From Anarhynchus alexandrinus (taxonomy: Eukaryota; Chordata; Aves; Charadriiformes; Charadriidae), in NCBI GenBank assembly GCA_008711295.1, contig VUYV01000015.1, forward strand, positions 1,569,054 through 1,633,053: a DNA stretch of 64,000 bases, read 5' to 3'. Every line of letters begins with the position of its first letter. Positions within the stretch are counted from its first letter, which is position 1. The notes under the pieces were generated by a model. The model searched no databases. It was given only the letters and a program-made list of their open reading frames with translations, and was not told the DNA's origin. The position numbers and the translations under genes are program-made. Positions 15,101 to 28,883 of this stretch are shown in pieces.

Positions 15101-18100
15101 GATTTTCTCCCATAAATACATGACTAGGCACTGACCGCAGAACAGGAACTGGTTGAGGCTACCTCCTTACCCCATATGTAACAGAAGTGTCCAAAAAGAT
15201 AAGAACAGATGTTTAAACAGGAAAAAAGGATCCTGCACTCTCCAGAAGAGATTAATAGCTACTTACAAGTAGCTTATCCTTCGATTTTCTGGACACTGCT
15301 AGAATGGGAGTGACACGGTAAGCATTGCATGGGTGAGCATGACAGGTCTGGTGCTTGCAAAGTGCACCTCAGGAGCCAGTGCTGACCTAGGGACCCACCC
15401 TGGGAAACTCCAGTTCTAACCCCAGGATCCTTCATATGTTCCTTCTCAAAATGCCTTGACATGTCCTGAACACTGCACTCTGGGAATTTAATACTGAACT
15501 CAAGGTTACACACAGGTATGTCTATGAAGCTGACTCAGAGCCTGAAATCCTATACATGACCACTTTTACCATGCATTTTGTTCAGATGATTATCCTATTT
15601 TCCTCAAAAAAAAAAAAGCTAAATTGGGACACCTTATTCAGTCAGCTGGCACTGGGGCATTTGGCCCAAAGGCAGTTTAACTTGCATCCTCCACATTCTG
15701 GGTGGATGCCCTACCCTAAAGGGCATTAAGCACAGCTCTCTCCAGCTTTCCCCTTGGCATCAGGCCACTGCCCAGACAGGAATGCAAAAGCCCAAGCCAG
15801 AAGACAAAAGAAGCCTGACTGCTTAGAGCACAGAGCTTGGAAAAAGCTGTCAGGATTATAAATATTTCACACTGGAAAGTGAACTGATAAACAGGAGCAA
15901 TCCCTCCTTCCAGCTGAGCACCTTAGGCTACAGAGGCACTTTCCCTTGCTGCTGGCTGGATTTTGGCCCTACCCCACCATGCAGCCAAGAACCCAGGAGG
16001 CAACAGGTTCAACTCGGGGAAGGAAGGATTCCTCAGTATAAACTCACAGCCTGATAGCTATGTTACCCCCAAAAACCCAGAAGATATGGGCTTAGTCCTT
16101 TCAAGATGAAAAGGGTAACTGAACACATCTCCAAGCAATAAGCCAAGGCTGGCCAGTACTTTTGGCTGAGAGCCACGTATGAAATTTCTTGCACAAGCCA
16201 AAGCCCTGAGGAGGGCACAGTTGTCCCCAGACAAGAGATGGCAGAACCCTTCCAAGTCCCACTACAAAGCTGGGCACTTAAAATGAGTGGGGTGGCCCTT
16301 AACATCACTATTCTGTACTGAAGTTGTTGACATTTCAGGCACCTCTGCACAATTTTAGTTCTTTACCCTACTTACTACAGATTGCTCTAAAACTGCGATA
16401 AGAGTTACAAGATCATATGGGATAAAAATATTGCAACAAAAGCATAGCAGGGATTATTTAAGAAGCCTGTATTATTCCTTAACTTTAAGCAGAACTTTGA
16501 CCTTGAACAACCAAACTTGGCTAGAACAAATGCATCTGGGAAAGGAAGAACAAGGAATCAAAGTCACAGAGTCAACGCCTCTCCAGTATCCCAGCAAAGC
16601 TAAACAACCTCCAGACCAGACATCTAAAGTGTCCGAACACCCGTTCCTCCTTTATCACAGCTATGTGTAAGAAGGACATGGTTAAACTGAAAGCAGAACA
16701 GGATCCAGCAATGCAACTCACAAATTTGCATAAAAAGGGACCTAGATGCTTTGTTTTCGTTGTGAATGTGAAGCTTCCTACAAAATACTCCACACTTTAG
16801 GAAGGAGGCTATCAAGCACTCTTAAAAGCCTGCCATGTCAAGTGGGAACACAACACAACAGCTTTGAAGCTCAAGAAAAGATCCAAGCTCCAGGCTGGCA
16901 ATCAAGCTCAGGCGAGTTCCCATTCACTGTTCAGCAGTAGAAGTATTACCAACACAAAAATGTAACAGGTCAGCACAAACAAAATTTCAAAGGTTTGATG
17001 AAGAGTTAAACAATACATAAAACACCTGTATTTTGCTAATTATTGCTAAGCAACATTAAGGCCAACAGTTTAGCAGAATTCAAAAGGGATTAGGCATTAT
17101 ATGGGTAATAAGAACATCCACAATTACATTAGCTAGGATAAAACAGTTTATAAAAGGATTAAAGGAATACCAAGCCTTGTGGCATGAGTCAGCCACTATA
17201 TCATAGATAAATTGTTCTTTCTGGTTGTTTTGCTTAGTGTAGAGCAATAGAAACCATGCCTATTGTTCTAGCAACTGTTAGCTAAATCACACCAAGGATT
17301 AGTCTACAGAAACCAAAATCAAACTAGATTTCACTTGCTCAGGTTCAAGCTTCTGTAGTGAGCTTGTTCAACTGTATATTATATTTATCTCGGAATAAAA
17401 GCAACTCAGGCCAAATTTTAGCTGATTTATATTCACAAATGCTTGCAACACATTAAACTAGTATTGAGACATTTAAGTCACAGAAGTTGACATGACTCAC
17501 CCTCAAAGCCAGATCATCACAACAGAACTCCCAGACCATCACAATGAAACATCTAAGTAAGCAATTCTCTGCTGATTTCAGTAACCAGCTACTACCTGAA
17601 GCTAGAGAAAAAAACCTGTAACAGGCTTGCCTTGTCCTGTCCTAAAACTGATCAACCAGAAAACAGAGATCCTTCTCCACTGAGAAGAAGGTTTGTCACC
17701 GGTGGTAGGACTACTCACTCCTTTTCTAACAGTTTAACCACTTTGACCTCATACCTTGGACTCCAAGCTTCTGGCCCAGTGTTACTCCGATAGAATCATT
17801 AAAGATGTGCAGAAACCAAATATTTTTAGCAGCCTGCCCTCCTTGCATCTACAAAGAGCAGCTTAATTTGCCATTAGCCCCATGAAACAGCACAGGAATT
17901 CAGACAAAGGAGCTATAATTACCAAGTTATCTCCAGCTGAAGTGTCAGCTACCATATGCTCTCTTCAGAAAACCCAGACTACTCATGTGCCTAGTTTATA
18001 TAGCTCCCTATATCAAGCTTCATTTTGACAAGAGGGTGGTTTTGATTGCACCAGGCCTTTTTGGAACTTTTAGCTGTTAAAAAAGTGAAAGTAGACAGAT

Positions 18101-21100
18101 TAAAAAGATATCCAATCCAAACAGCAGAGCAGCCCACTATGAGTACAGAATTCCAAGAGTTTACATCAGGCACTTCAGGTTTCATCCCATACTCCCTCAT
18201 TTTTTAAATTAAATATATTATTTGCCCATGATAGGAAATATTTGGAAGATGTACCACTCCACTCCCAAAGGTGATCTGTGAACCTTAATCTGTTGATCAG
18301 TGTCAGATGAAGTCTCAGAAGCCTTAAGAAGTGTGAAGTCCTGTATCTGGGATTAGTAGTTACAGTGAAAGAACACCTTGAAGGGTCAGAGGGAGATATG
18401 AGACAGGTTAAAAGCTTATAAGACAGTATGGTGGAAAAAAATTAACTAGGTTTTTTCACCACTGCTTCTTCAGAAAAAGCTACTCAAATAAAAAACCTAC
18501 TATCACTATCTGCATTACACCAAGGACTGCAATTTTTTACTTTAACATTTCAGTACTGCAGAAGCTGATGTCACTCGCCACGGAAAACTTCCCTCTAATT
18601 TGGCAAGGCTTCAGAAGTCCAATCAACTATTAATTGTAACACTGGCTTACTTGCTAGTAGAGAAAGTTAGAAGAGATTTTGCCTATGCTAAAAAATGTGG
18701 CTAAGCAGAAATAGCTGGTAAAATGATCAAAGCTTTGAATAAAATAATCAGAGTGCTAAAACGGATCTTCATCACACAAATATCAAATCTGCCTAGTACC
18801 CTGACCACTACCAGTAGAGCCAAGTAGCTTTTAAACATGCAGGTTAAAAAAAAATTACATATATAGTGACTGTTCCTTTATCTGTAGGCTAGGATTTTTC
18901 CTAGGAAAAAAAAATGGGAAAAAATGTCATAGGAAATTGATCCTACCACCAATTTTCACCACTTACTGCCCTTTGCAGCAAGCAGCAGCTTATGAGTTTT
19001 CCACTTAGATTTGAACAGAGGCTTTCACTACCACTTTTCACAAGTTACTATACAAAGAGAAGCTCAGAAACCAGATATTAGATGAGAGGCAGAAAGTGTA
19101 CACCTAGTCTTCTGTAACTTCTCCAAGCACCTGGTGTTCTGCTTAAGATTCAGTGCCTGTAGAAATACCTGTCATACTTGGCAGTTACGAGTATGCTTGT
19201 GGCAGCAGGAAACAATTGGCTCAAACTCGGCTCGTTTTATTCAGTCAGGCTTTCTCTGGGGTTTGTTTTTTGTGCCAACGTGAAAGAGAATTAAGTGCTC
19301 CATAAGGAAAGTAGAAGATTAAAACTTACCAGTTTTACCTACAGAACCACAAAACAGCACGTGCAATCACAATTAGCAAAACACACATGGTAAGATGTCT
19401 CAATTTCTCACCACAATAAGCAGCACAAGGACCTAAACCAATCCGTGACACAGTTGCAGCTTCTGCAATTTAGCTCTGACATGGAATACAATTCTCATAT
19501 CTGCTTGCATACAGGTTTTATCTTGCACTGGGTTTTGCTGCCATATTTGTATGACTACATCGAACAGTGGAGCTGCAAAATGAAGCACTCCAGTAGCACC
19601 CGAATTCACATCATGTTCATAAGCCACTCTTGGGGGAATGCATATGCACTGGGAGGTCAGTGTTTCTGCCCATGGATCTTTCTTCATACAGCAAGAGGGA
19701 AGCCAGACACATAGTTATTACAAGAGGAGAACCATCAGGGTTGCATCACTCAAGAATCCCACCACTGAAAACAGCAACTTCCTATTGTGGTCAAATCAAT
19801 TCCCTGTATAAACCTCAAGGTGCTCATTGCTCCTGGTTCTTCTGTCAACTCGTCGCCATTTCTCAATCTTAACATTTGCTAGCTATTTTCCTAGAGATAT
19901 TTAAGTGACTGCAGTTGCTAAGACAACCGTTTCTTCAACACCAGCACCTCAGCTCATCTATCTTGGGCTTCCCTTCATTTCACCATGACTTCTAGGAAAT
20001 CAGCTGCCAGAAAGAGGCATTTTGAAATCTAGCTTTTTTTTTTTTAAACTTTCTGTAGCCTTTGAGATCTTCAATCCTAAGAATCTCAAGTTCCTTTCAT
20101 AGGAACAGATTTGTTTTAATTATACCCTCAGAAGTGGTTTCCTGTAAAGCTGGAAGAAGTCCGATACCTTAGATTCCAAGGCATTGAGGCAATGAAGGGG
20201 AAGATGCAATCACAGAGGTATACATCCAAATCAGATTTAATGCACACCTATGCTGTCACTTTCAATAACTCACTGAAGTCTCCTGTTTTGTTTGCTGTTA
20301 CCAAGAGAAGCAGAGAGTGACTCAATATTTCTTATAATACTCATGAAACTCAGCTAGGCCTTGAAATGCATGCCCATATAGGTGTCTTTTTTAAAAAAGT
20401 TATCACAGAACTTCCACAAATAAGTTAGTAAATGGATAATCCCCACAGCTATATGCATATTTTAACTAAGTGAGGCTTAAGCTGTCAGACTCTCCTGCCT
20501 TGGCAGCCATGAAACCTGGTGGCCAATTCAGCTGATCTCTGCAAGCAGCTAAGACCTCAGAAGATGTAATACAGTTTCTAGGAGTTTCGTAACAGTAAAA
20601 GTAGGGCAATAAGACCCTGCATAGCACTCTCCCCCTCCAACCCCTCTGTTAGACACAGAAAAGAAGGCATCACAACAAGAGATTTGATCAGAATTTACAT
20701 CTTGTAAAATATGGGATAAGCCAACTGAAACAGTTAAGCCAGGTTTGGTTAAGTTCTACCACCAACACAGCTCCAGCATCTTTGTACCGTACCAGCATCT
20801 TCATGGCCCTCACCGCTGTGACTTATGGATTTACAGCTGCAACTGTACCAGCTTCGCATCTGTTAGTGTGGATACTGGTAGTAGTCTAACCATGGCAACG
20901 TGGGATTAAGCATGGGCTGCAAAACCAGCTCGTAAGCTGGGTCAATTCACAACTGGTGTTAAATATCATGCTGTCACTACCAGACCACTGCTGTGCTTGA
21001 GACAGGTCAAATGTGCCACTGCTGCAATGCAGACACACTTAAACACTATAAAATGATCTTAACGGTTTAGTATTGCAAACCTTGGTGGTTTGCCATGGTT

Positions 21101-24100
21101 GACACAGTGACATTGGAGAAAGCTGTGACTATTCCCTTCACCACATCTATTAATACAAGGTTAACAAAACTAGAGCAGGAAACGACTTTATATTCCGCCT
21201 GGAACTCAAACTCTACACGACAATCACATTAAGCTGTGACCAAACGTTGTTTTAGTGAGTACGTATTATACAACAGCATTTATCAATGCATTTATAATTA
21301 AAGCAAAGAAGCCTCCGGCAGTTAGAAACACCAGCTTTCCTTATACAAGGAAAGGTACCTGTAGGTCAGTTGTGCTGTAGTTTTCTATTTAAAGTGCTTG
21401 CTAAGTGTAGAATTTGGCTTTCTGCCCATGTGTTTCAAGCTCAGTGTTGTGGCATAGCCTGAGTAATTGCACTTGGGGTGACAAGCACAACAGAACTTGG
21501 AGGCATGTCAGTAACATACTCTAAACCTCATCTTAACTTACTAGAACCAAGTCTGGCCCTGCGAATGCACCGGCTTCACGAAGCACCACGCCAGGTTGTT
21601 TCCTTGCCCATGCTGTGGGGCTGTGAGCCATTTCACTCTTCCACACTTGACATCAAATCCCGCATGCCAGTTTCACTACGCTGAGAGGCTTTATTGTGAA
21701 CCTAGTCTTCAGAGCACAGGAGAGAAGACCTGGGGTGGCTGTAGTAGAAGAGTACAATCGGAACAATTAAGACAGTACAAGAAAGAAATCCCAGAGGTGG
21801 GAGGTAAAGAAATTGGGTAGCTCTGAAATCAGTGCAGATCCCACTGACATTTCAAACGACGAGGCAGCCGAGGCATAGCTTTACCTCCTCCAACAAGAAG
21901 TTTACCCAGATTCTCCCTGATGCACTCTTTCTGAGAATTATTTGCGAAGCCTGCATAGCATACGTCTCCCCCAGCAAGCCTACATACCCAGGCCCTGACT
22001 TGATGGCTTTCTCTTCAACACCAGGAATGTCCTCCTCCTCCCCCAGGTTAAATTACACAACCCCAGCTTTATTTTTTGCTCATAGAGAACTGCTGCAGCT
22101 GCCTCACGGACAAAGTCTGTGCAGAGGAGTGTGACTTGTCAGTACATCAGGATCTGTGCTGGGGCGCTTCAGGAAACTGCTTAGGTTTTTATTTAAAAAA
22201 AAAAACAAACAAACAACAGGAATAAGCAGAAGTCCTTATTCTAAAAATCTCTTTGCTTTTGTTCTTAAGCAGCCTGAAAGCTATTCACTTGACAATTTCT
22301 TCAGCTATTCCAGATTTAAGTACTGTACTTGTAAACATACAAGCTGAATTTGTTTTGGAAGAAAGCTTTCCCATGTGCTATTTATAAAAAGCAAAACGCT
22401 TCCTACCTACAGTTTTAGTCAACTATGCTATTATAAGATATACCCATTTTATGTAAAAATGTTAATTTATCCAGGATCATGAATATGAACCCATTACAGA
22501 TAAGACTTTTACTCCCGATCCTGTTCACTAAATTATATACTGCCTCTTATGTTGTCAAAGAACATTTTGGCCCTACCTTACATTCAATCAAAGCTGCACA
22601 AAGCCCCCATACTTCTACATTACTATTCCAATCCTAGTCCTGTGTCCTTCAGATGAGCACCTCTTACATCCACCAGCAGATCTAGAACAATGCATTGCAT
22701 TGGCTCTTTCATCCTGTTTGTGTAGCATCCGCAGACTATTCTCGACAAGTGCCACGCTTCACCCACACAAAGAGCCTAACAGATGATGAATTCTGGATTG
22801 TGCATCCCTTTCACCCAGTCTAACATCAGATCATAGTGATTCACATCCAGAGTAAGTGCGACACAACAATATCTAATAGCTTTACCAAACAAAGCTCAAC
22901 TAAAAACATACCGAAGAAAGCTTGTTGGCTGCTACCTAGCAGAAGACAGTATTTGGTTGGCCATATGAGCATTTAGCAACAGACACAAACCTTTCTTGGA
23001 AGGAAGAAGCTGATTTCACATAACCCTCTTATTTCAAGTTGACTACATCTAGTTATTAATCTGCAAATGAAAATCCAAATTCAATACACCACCCAAGTAT
23101 TAATAGTAGGCTTTAGGCTCAGCCTAAATTTTCTCATCCTCAGTTCTTCTGTATTACTACAGTTGCACAGGTTATGCAACACATCATAGTCTAACAAGGC
23201 TGAAGTCTCTTCCAAGCATAGGGACTCTCCATTGTCATCATCATCCTCCTCTTTGGCCATAACACACCATCTCCATAATTTTTTTTTTTATTAAAAAGAT
23301 TCAGAATAGAGTTTAGATTACAACAATGCAAAAAACCTCACTATTCATACAGAGTTTGTTCCAGGAAATATACTGTATCTATTACGCTTTCCGGAGTACA
23401 GAAGTCACTGCTCTATGCTTAACAAAAGAAGGGAAGAAAAGTCCCAAAATTTATACCCCCATCTATGAACTAATGCATGCTGAACAAAACAGCAGGAGAT
23501 CACAAATAAATTGGTGCATGCAAGAGTTAAAGTTACAGAACTGATGCAGCCTCCTAACGCTTCAAGAGTTTCTTTCTATCCATTAAACTCCATCCAGAGC
23601 TTTGCTAGATTTGAAGTACAACTCACAGGCTCTCCCTAGCATCACCAGCAAGCTTACTTTTGTTTTAATAGCAGAAACTAGCCATTTTAGAAGTGTTGGT
23701 TAGGAGCAGGCAGATCAAAAATACTTCACTGCTCTCTTGGAAATAGGTGAAAGTCATATACACGCTCAGCAAAGCCGATAGCTGCAGAGGGGAAGATGAA
23801 ACACAACAAGGCTGAGACACCAGGAGCTTTAATCAGGTCACATGTGGCGACCTTACATCAGCCCTCAGTCATGCCTCAAAGTACAATCAGTTCACTACAG
23901 GAAAAGAGATGGAGGAAGAGGGAGACACCTGAGGTAGATAGGCTTGGATTACCCAAGACCAAGACAGATGAAGATGTCTGGTAGCATCACGATGAAATTT
24001 CTTCTGTGGCCAAGCATATTACAGCCTCCATGCCTCTGCCATTGCACTGAGCTGACCCCACAGTATGTGGCACTACCAACCTGGACAGCAAGCAAGATCT

Positions 24101-25445
24101 CAAGTATGGGGCATGTGCTGAAGGTATCCCTATGTGACATTTCACTGCACCCCCATGAGGTCTGGGAACAGGCAATGACATTCTTTGGGATGGTTACTCA
24201 CAATCCTTACCCCAATCTGACCTGATCCACCACTTAACAGCAAATCTAGACCTCCCAGAAGGCAGCTCTACCTGGCTAAGGTAGGCAGCACATTCCTACA
24301 GCAGTCAGCTTAGCTGTGGTCTCCATGGACATTACTATTAAGCAGCACAGCTTTCCACAGCTTTTGTTGATTGCCAGCATGTTACTTAGTTGTCCCTTGC
24401 AAGCAAAATATAGTCCCTGGTTGAAGAGCCCAAACATAAGCATACCACTCACACCAGACACGTGAACCAAGTGAACAACTTAACTCATAGTAAGAATGGG
24501 ATAAGCCTACAGCCTGGATAAAATTTAACGACAATTTGTCCAAGTTGAACATTAAGGGGGCTACTTCAAATCAGTGAAATTCAAGTACCACCTCTAATAG
24601 CACTAGAAGCCAGACTTACTCCATAACATCCAGAAGAAAGTGGCCAAGACCAGCAGTCTTCTTATCCCATCCATCCTTAGTAGCAGCCAATAAAACTACA
24701 AGCCTCTTTCTAACTGGAGAACAGCCATGGATGGTATGGGTTCAAGACCATGAAATTTGCTATTACTGCCATTTAAAATAGATCTCCACAATGACCCTCC
24801 AGACACTGGTGTTTAGTTCCTGATGAGTCTGCTCATAATCATGCGAAGGTCAGAACAAACTTCAGCTTTAACACATTTTCAAAAATAATCCAGCTGGTTC
24901 CAAAATGTAAAAGCCCAAAAGGTTCAAAAGCCTACTCCATCTACCCAGCTTCTCCCAGTAGTGCCACTATTTCTGTATTTCAGGCCAAAGGCAGCCAAGC
25001 TTCTTCCACACAAATGAAAGACTGCTCCCAGCAGGACAACAAACAAAAAAAACTAAACCCACAGTTAAATTTCACAAAAAGCATATTAGTCAAATTTTGA
25101 TGCACATAAGCCTTCAGGTTTCTGGCAGACACTGAGAAATGGAAATCATTCCATATGTTGATCTCAAAGCTTTCATTTTTACATGCTCCAATGGAGATCA
25201 TACAGCAATATAAAATGCCTAGTTTCATTTAGAAGTTCACTGGTCTTTCAAAGAAGAAGTGACAACAGGTTCTCTGCAGAGAATTGTTTAAACAAACTAC
25301 AGTTGTCTCAAGAAACAGCCACTTGACACTTACAGAATTATACACGAGAAGAAATGTTACCATCATCCACTGAATTTGAACACTAAGTTTTCAATAAGAG
25401 TTGAGCCTTAATGCCTTTTTTGCTTGGCATTGAGTAACATGGCCC

Positions 25446-25468
25446 CAACAACAACAACAACAAAAAAA
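25446..25468. repeat. (CAA)n microsatellite in UBE2R2 intron 1
   Basis: Six CAA units followed by an A run. Confidence 0.85.
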
Positions 25469-28400
25469 ATCAGGCCAGGCAGAGATCCCACTGAAGTGGC
25501 AACAACATTAAGAACAGACAAGGCCTTTTCTTTCCACCTTAACCAAGAACTGGCATGCCCCTTCATCTGAAACATTTGGGTATGGCATTTTGTTACCACA
25601 TGAATGACAAATTAGAAGGGATTTAGATAATAGCTACAAGACACTTAAAAGGTACAGAAGAGACGTTAGCCTCTCAAGTTATACTACTTAATGCACCACT
25701 GAAAGTTATTCAGCTACTACGTGTGGGTATGGTTACTATTCTGCAAGAGAAGTAATCGGGAGCGCTGAGATGAAATTCAGTTTTCATCAATACATTGTAA
25801 GAAGCCCATTCTTTTAATAAAGGTGAGCGCTTTTAGAGATAGTTATTCTAGCCAAGATAAGCAAACACTTGCACACTAGTGTAGTTTACATCCATGAATT
25901 AGAGGCTTATACAAGCAGACTTGACGCAAGAACAAATGTGTCTCCACAGAATGTATTTAAGTCATAGCTACTCCATTGCATGGCTTTTGTTTTGATAAGA
26001 CCAAAGAGGTTGCTGCAAAAGAGAATATTATTTCAGCCTTTGCCTAGGTCTGATAGCAAAAGATTTCCAGCTCCAGAGATGTTTAAGGATTAATTTAAAA
26101 ACAAGAATTTTTGCACAATGGACAAGTGCTTATCACACAAGACTGACTCAAGTGGCACAACTAGCTAAACATTGGTCTTTACACTGTTCCAATACTTTGG
26201 CAAAGGGCTTTGCTTCTTAAGCCCTCCAAATATTTTGCTACAATGAACACTAAAACATATGTTTTAAATACTTTAACTAGGATACATATCTTAACTTGGT
26301 GAAGAGTCACACAGCTATTACAAACATATCCCTACGGCCATCAACTTAAGTTTCATCTCCCAAGCAAAACCCTTTTACCTGAATTTTTAAGTTACTTGTA
26401 TAATTTTAAGACAACAAAACAGACCAATAGGAACACATCATGTCACGCTTTTAGTACTAAAACCTTAACTAGTAAGACACAGCCTGCCTGCCAGGCAGCC
26501 TTCTCTTTGTTAATCACAAATACTATGATATCTGAAAGTGTCACCCACTTGACACAGCCCCTTTACATTCCCCTTGTGCTCCAGGTGACAGCCTCAATTA
26601 AAAAAAACACAAACATCCAGGAAGTTTTATGGTCACATTTCTTAAAGTCAAGCAAGATTCAAAAATATCCTATATGTACCCCAATTCAGCAGCTTTACCA
26701 CTTTTCTCCTATTTGTAGGCCACTTTGGGCAAATATTTATGTATGTTAAATATTTCAGAAGATGTGGAGATAGGCAATCAACCAATTTGGCTCATCCTGG
26801 CTACTTGCGCTTCAGGGGAGCATACACAATGCCAAAGTTATTACTATTAAACTGGCCTGGTGGGATGAGACATTCTCAGTAAGTTACTACTGCAAAAGCT
26901 TAGTAAGATCAACCGCAATTCCTCTAACACTTAATGCTAGGTAAAACACTAGGGTTTTAAAAATGAAGTAGCACTCTGGAAATAGCAAGCTAATTTTGTG
27001 CACATGCATTTGTGTATGCACACATCTGATCACGTGCAGCCCAAATTATAAGAGGACCTGCTATATAATGAGTCAAGTGACCTCTAGTCCATCCGCACTG
27101 CAGTCTGTCTGTAACTCTGCTACATTCCCAGCTTTAACTCAGTTACACTTTAAGTTCAACATAAGATCTCCACTGTTTAGTCCATACTATTCCCTACTAT
27201 GAACACCTGATGATGGCCATAAACTACACAGCCAAACTGCATGTCAGAGATCAGAGTTAAGGTTGTGCAAGCAGTTTTTTTCTGGCATTTCTTACCCCCT
27301 AGATGAGTATCATGCAGTAGACCTAAAGTGCTATTAAAGAGAAGATACCCAGCATGAATATATTAGTATGTAAAACAGCAGGCAGTGTAAGCGTGTCTTC
27401 AGAAACAACGAGGTAAAAACATGTTTGAGTTCTTGACAAGTTACTGATGTGGTCCCACACACTCCGACACTGGCATAACATCACTGTAATGCTGGAGATC
27501 TTAAGGATTTACCAAGTGAACAAAAAAAATTAAAAAGAACACCCCTCTAACACTACAGAATCAAAAGCTTTCACTAATTCCTATAATATGAACCAGATCT
27601 AAAGCTATCTACATGCTTTTAGTTATTACCTCTTGAACAGACAGGCAAGAAATTCCAAGAAACACAGTTCTTTGCATTATTATCCAAGAGAAAAACTTCA
27701 GGTTGTATTTTACCTTATCCAAGGATCATTCTGTGCAACTTCATGGAAATAGAGCCAAACAATGGAAAAATTATGCAAACTGACAGTGCTCAACCTTTCC
27801 AAATGGAAAGCTTTCCATTTTTAAACTAATGGGCAGAGGTGGGCTGTGCTACAGCTCTCTTCTTGCCATACAACGGGACCTAATTGCACATGCTCTTATA
27901 TTTCCAAGCAGTATCAGAACTGGAAATCACTATCTTAGCATACACAATAACCCTACCTGGACCAGAGCAGCCCTAGGGAAAGGACTTGGGAGCTGGCTAC
28001 CACCATTACCTTGCTCATTGCCTCCTGAGGATAGGCAGCTCTCCAAAACGGGCTACAGGCTGGCTGAGTTGTCTGGGGGGTTCTGCAGGGCACACAGAGG
28101 TAGCCATCCAAAAAAGCTATATGCAACAGTAGAGCGAGGGTCAATCAGGTATTCCTCAGGCCTGACAGCTAGAGATCATAACTGTGCTTATCAACATCAG
28201 GAAAAATTTCTTGCTTCCCTGCCTGAGGACAGATTGGGGGCTCTTTTGCTTTGGAGATAGCCTGCTCTGAATGGGAGCTCTTCAGACCCAGAGCATGCAA
28301 CTCCAGGCTCTGTTCCCTTCCAGTTCCATGTCCTTTTGCTTCATCAAACCTCTGCTTATTAGCATCAGTGATACCTAAAGGCAACAAAAATATAAGATTA

Positions 28401-28870
28401 GGTACACTGAGAGAGCTCTCTAGCACCTTGCAACACAGAGGCCCACAGCAGGCAGCTTTTGTGCTGAGAGTACCACACTTCTTTTTTCCTTGGCACCAAG
28501 GAATATTTTTGTGGAGTTAAATGTTCTACCAGTTACATAATACTAAGTGCTTAAGAAACTTCTGTTTGCTTAATTTTAAGCTTTCTGAGAAGTAGTCTCT
28601 TTTACCAAACTTTTAAACATAGTGTTCATTCTTGCCATCAGTTATCTGTAAGAAAGTTCCGTATTGAGTTCCTGCTCTGAAAAAGATTATTCCCACATAT
28701 TGCAAATTGCTTTGAAATCAAAACAGATCACTTGAAAGAAGATGAGATCCAACAATACAGAATTCTAAACAGCACTTGGTTAATGAGTTACGAGAAGCAA
28801 GGAAAACAATGCCTTGACAAGTATTTAGCCCCCAAATTACTTGAGAAAAACAAAGCATAATGCTTGGGTT

Positions 28871-28883
28871 CCCCCCCCCCCCC
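28871..28883. repeat. Poly-C run (13 bases)
   Basis: Thirteen consecutive C residues in AT-rich intron. Its length is prone to sequencing error. Confidence 0.85.

Noticed and set aside
17020..17060. Palindromic TTGCTAAGCAA as a regulatory site
   Set aside because: It is a short palindrome in AT-rich intron; a chance occurrence is likely and no neighbouring motif supports it.
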